Shown: piece by piece, positions 53,489 through 53,646 of the stretch
How positions within the stretch are numbered: the first letter of the stretch is position 1
How the letters are laid out: the number at the start of each line of letters is the position of its first letter
Source of the DNA: Caballeronia turbans
Lineage (GTDB): Bacteria; Pseudomonadota; Gammaproteobacteria; Burkholderiales; Burkholderiaceae
NCBI GenBank assembly: GCA_001544655.2
Contig: FCOD02000037.1
Span: 1 to 53,646, forward strand
Direction: 5' to 3'
DNA: 53,646 nucleotides
Made by a program: the position numbers and the translations under genes
The notes under the pieces: model-generated
Seen by the model: only the letters and a program-made list of their open reading frames with translations
What the model was told of the DNA's origin: nothing
The model's database searches: none

Positions 53489-53646
53489 TCAGCGCGCCGC
53501 CGACGCGTCCGCCACCAGCAACGCCGTCATATTGACGATACGCCGCACCGTCGCCGACGACGTCAGCACGTGAACCGGCTTCGCGGCGCCGAGCAGAATC
53601 GGCCCGATGGCGATGCCGCTGCCCGCCGCCGTCTTCAGCAGGTTGT
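53489..53646 (-). CDS. maeB: NADP-dependent malic enzyme, C-terminal end (partial)
   Basis: Only the last roughly 52 codons are in the window; the gene continues beyond the right edge. The translated end includes NLLKTAAGSGIAIGPILLGA and KPVHVLTSSATVRRIVNMTAL, typical of the phosphotransacetylase-like C-terminal domain of bacterial hybrid MaeB malic enzymes. A TGA stop lies at 53489-53491. The enzyme decarboxylates malate to pyruvate with NADPH; only the regulatory domain is seen here. Confidence 0.8.
   Translation of the reverse strand, partial: NLLKTAAGSGIAIGPILLGAAKPVHVLTSSATVRRIVNMTALLVADASAAR

Overview
The window looks like the chromosome of a Burkholderiaceae bacterium (Burkholderia, Paraburkholderia or Caballeronia type). 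Evidence is the high GC content with strong G/C bias at third codon positions, typical burkholderial gene neighbourhoods (nrdR-glyA, tol-pal, lptD-surA-pdxA-rsmA, leuS-lptE-holA-proA) and an Entner-Doudoroff (edd-eda-hexR) locus. Most of the window is conserved housekeeping sequence. Long open frames on the opposite strand of many genes follow from the GC bias and are not annotated.

Layout. 1-2390: nrdR and glyA (minus strand), with a convincing ZTP (pfl) riboswitch aptamer upstream of glyA. 2389-8875: a short-chain dehydrogenase, then the ybgC-tolQ-tolR-tolA-tolB-pal-cpoB cell-envelope operon. 8912-9136: terminators flanking a tRNA-Lys with its own promoter. 9231-15843: a WYL-domain regulator overlapping a Sir2 deacetylase, converging on a YhaO/YhaN-type nuclease/ATPase pair. 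16015-21960: a small unknown protein, then rsmA, pdxA, surA and lptD (minus). 22189-23923: amgK-murU peptidoglycan recycling pair. 24009-25397: purB. 25454-27326: gluconate kinase and permease (minus).

27327-30786: a gene-poor stretch, then eda and edd (minus), divergent from an RpiR-family regulator (HexR type) with two HexR-like operators between. 31709-32860: a frameshifted and internally deleted HMW1C-like protein N-glycosyltransferase gene. 32847-42019: a long minus-strand run of bamE, dapB, exbB, exbD, leuS, lptE, holA, proA and hemJ-like. 42195-42623: fur. 42764-46552: dctA, allantoicase and ureidoglycolate lyase (minus), divergent from a FadR-type GntR regulator whose likely operator (GGTCnGACC core) appears twice. 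46664-47053: an unknown small protein. 47125-50229: gap and tkt (minus). 50695-51910: a VOC protein and rsmE. 52009-53098: a barstar-family inhibitor beside an RNase Sa/barnase-like predicted lipoprotein. 53099-53646: an intergenic region with a strong orphan terminator (possible small RNA), then the 3' end of a malic enzyme gene, cut by the window edge.

How parts work together. Gluconate enters by the permease, is phosphorylated by GntK and degraded by Edd/Eda to pyruvate and glyceraldehyde-3-phosphate, which feeds Gap. HexR probably senses the pathway intermediate. Tol-Pal, LptD/LptE, SurA, BamE and AmgK/MurU all serve the outer membrane and cell wall. The most unusual items are the RNase-lipoprotein/barstar pair, the HMW1C-like pseudogene, the ZTP riboswitch, the paired operators of the ureide operon and the possible small RNA before the malic enzyme gene. 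No CRISPR array, insertion sequence, prophage or integrase was seen.
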